Part shown: positions 32,018-32,471 of the stretch, piece by piece | Numbering within the stretch: the first letter of the stretch is position 1 | Layout: every line of letters begins with the position of its first letter | DNA from: Vibrio qingdaonensis | GTDB taxonomy: Bacteria; Pseudomonadota; Gammaproteobacteria; Enterobacterales; Vibrionaceae | Length of the DNA stretch: 32,471 bases | Direction: 5' to 3' | NCBI RefSeq assembly: GCF_026191675.1 | Contig: NZ_JAKRRY010000047.1 | Span: 1-32,471 of the forward strand | Position numbers and translations under genes: made by a program | Notes under the pieces: generated by a model | The model's input: the letters and a program-made list of their open reading frames with translations, nothing else | What the model was told of the DNA's origin: nothing | Database searches by the model: none

Positions 32018-32471
32018 GGAATAAACTCCTAAAAATGGATATAGCTGTTTTTTAATATTTCGCCTTAAGTTGGCCGCCGAAGGGAAATATTTCCTTTTTA
32101 ATTTTGATAACCAGTAGTACTGATTAATTTCCTGTCTACACTGTGTGTATCCATGTATTCAAGACTAACTTCGTGACAAAAAATATCAATTAACCGTTCA
32201 CTTTCCATAAAAAAAATAGGAGGCACCGCAAACTTTACCCTCACTTATTGATGAAGATCTTATTTTCTACATAAAAAAACAAAAACACTTTCAATCGTTT
32301 TAAATCAATAGGTTAAAAAAACCAGATCGACAATAACGTGATATGCCTCGCAGTGATTTTTCATTAAACCTCCTTCAGTAAATAAATAACGGGTTGATCA
32401 CACAATTATTTATATGATTATTTATATAAATTCAATGTGAAGTTACTCGCAAAAAAAAGAGCCTCATAAGA
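32018..32471. other. Long AT-rich region upstream of the porin gene
   Basis: This 454-base non-coding stretch near the porin start contains a 12-bp palindrome GGAAATATTTCC (32083-32094) and a second AATATTTC nearby. Further out is a 12-base tandem repeat ATTATTTATATG (32405-32427, two copies). The right edge carries a cut terminator. A long AT-rich leader is usual for environmentally regulated porins; I could not fix a promoter with confidence. Confidence 0.6.
32451..32471. terminator. Truncated terminator at right edge
   Basis: Eight A, then GAGCCTC-ATAA-GA at the last base. If the next bases are GGCTC plus T residues, this is a bidirectional terminator of a gene lying to the right. Confidence 0.45.

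Noticed and set aside
1..32471. CRISPR arrays, tRNA/rRNA genes, insertion sequences, prophage or toxin-antitoxin modules
   Set aside because: I looked for regular spaced repeats, cloverleaf-type segments, transposase or integrase motifs and small overlapping gene pairs and saw none.

Overview
The window reads as chromosomal DNA of a marine gamma-proteobacterium, most likely Vibrionaceae. Grounds: sodium-driven motor genes pomA/pomB sitting between thiI and xseB-ispA-dxs, a gltX-copA-copG block, and protein sequences (SucA, SdhC, PomB) close to what I remember of Vibrio versions. The species cannot be named from the sequence.

Layout. (1) 1-11.5 kb is TCA-cycle core: a long minus-strand run sdhC-sdhD-sdhA-sdhB-sucA-sucB-sucC-sucD, divergent from gltA on the plus strand. 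The 394-base gap between sdhC and gltA holds a candidate gltA promoter and ArcA-like direct repeats. (2) 11.5-13.2 kb: a Nif3/YbgI-family metal protein (minus) and a DUF1853 protein (plus). (3) 13.3-20.1 kb: thiI, then pomB and pomA (minus, with a candidate FliA-type promoter), divergent from xseB-ispA-dxs (plus), the exonuclease VII small subunit and early isoprenoid genes. (4) 20.2-25.1 kb: gltX (minus), divergent from copA-copG (plus). copA has a textbook MerR/CueR-type promoter with a 19-bp spacer and a dyad operator. (5) 25.1-29.5 kb is the most accessory part: a DUF2799 lipoprotein, two tandem KdgM-like outer-membrane porins (one with a His-rich insertion), a TraB/GumN-family secreted protein and a tiny secreted two-cysteine protein behind a perfect-core CRP site. 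(6) 29.5-32.5 kb: the copper regulator cueR (minus), a DUF2057 protein (plus) and a general porin (minus), followed by an AT-rich leader.

How the genes work together. gltA, sdhCDAB and sucABCD supply citrate synthase, succinate dehydrogenase, 2-oxoglutarate dehydrogenase E1/E2 and succinyl-CoA synthetase. CueR, coded at 29.6-30.0 kb, is the natural regulator of the copA-copG copper-export pair 5 kb away. Most operon ends carry convincing hairpin-plus-T terminators, and the window is cut inside what look like terminators at both ends.

I found no tRNA, rRNA, CRISPR array, insertion sequence, phage gene or obvious defence system. Nothing here is clearly a new system. The best leads are small: the secreted peptide next to cueR with its oddly placed CRP site, the His-rich porin near the copper genes, and several unassigned inverted repeats in the 25-30 kb region.
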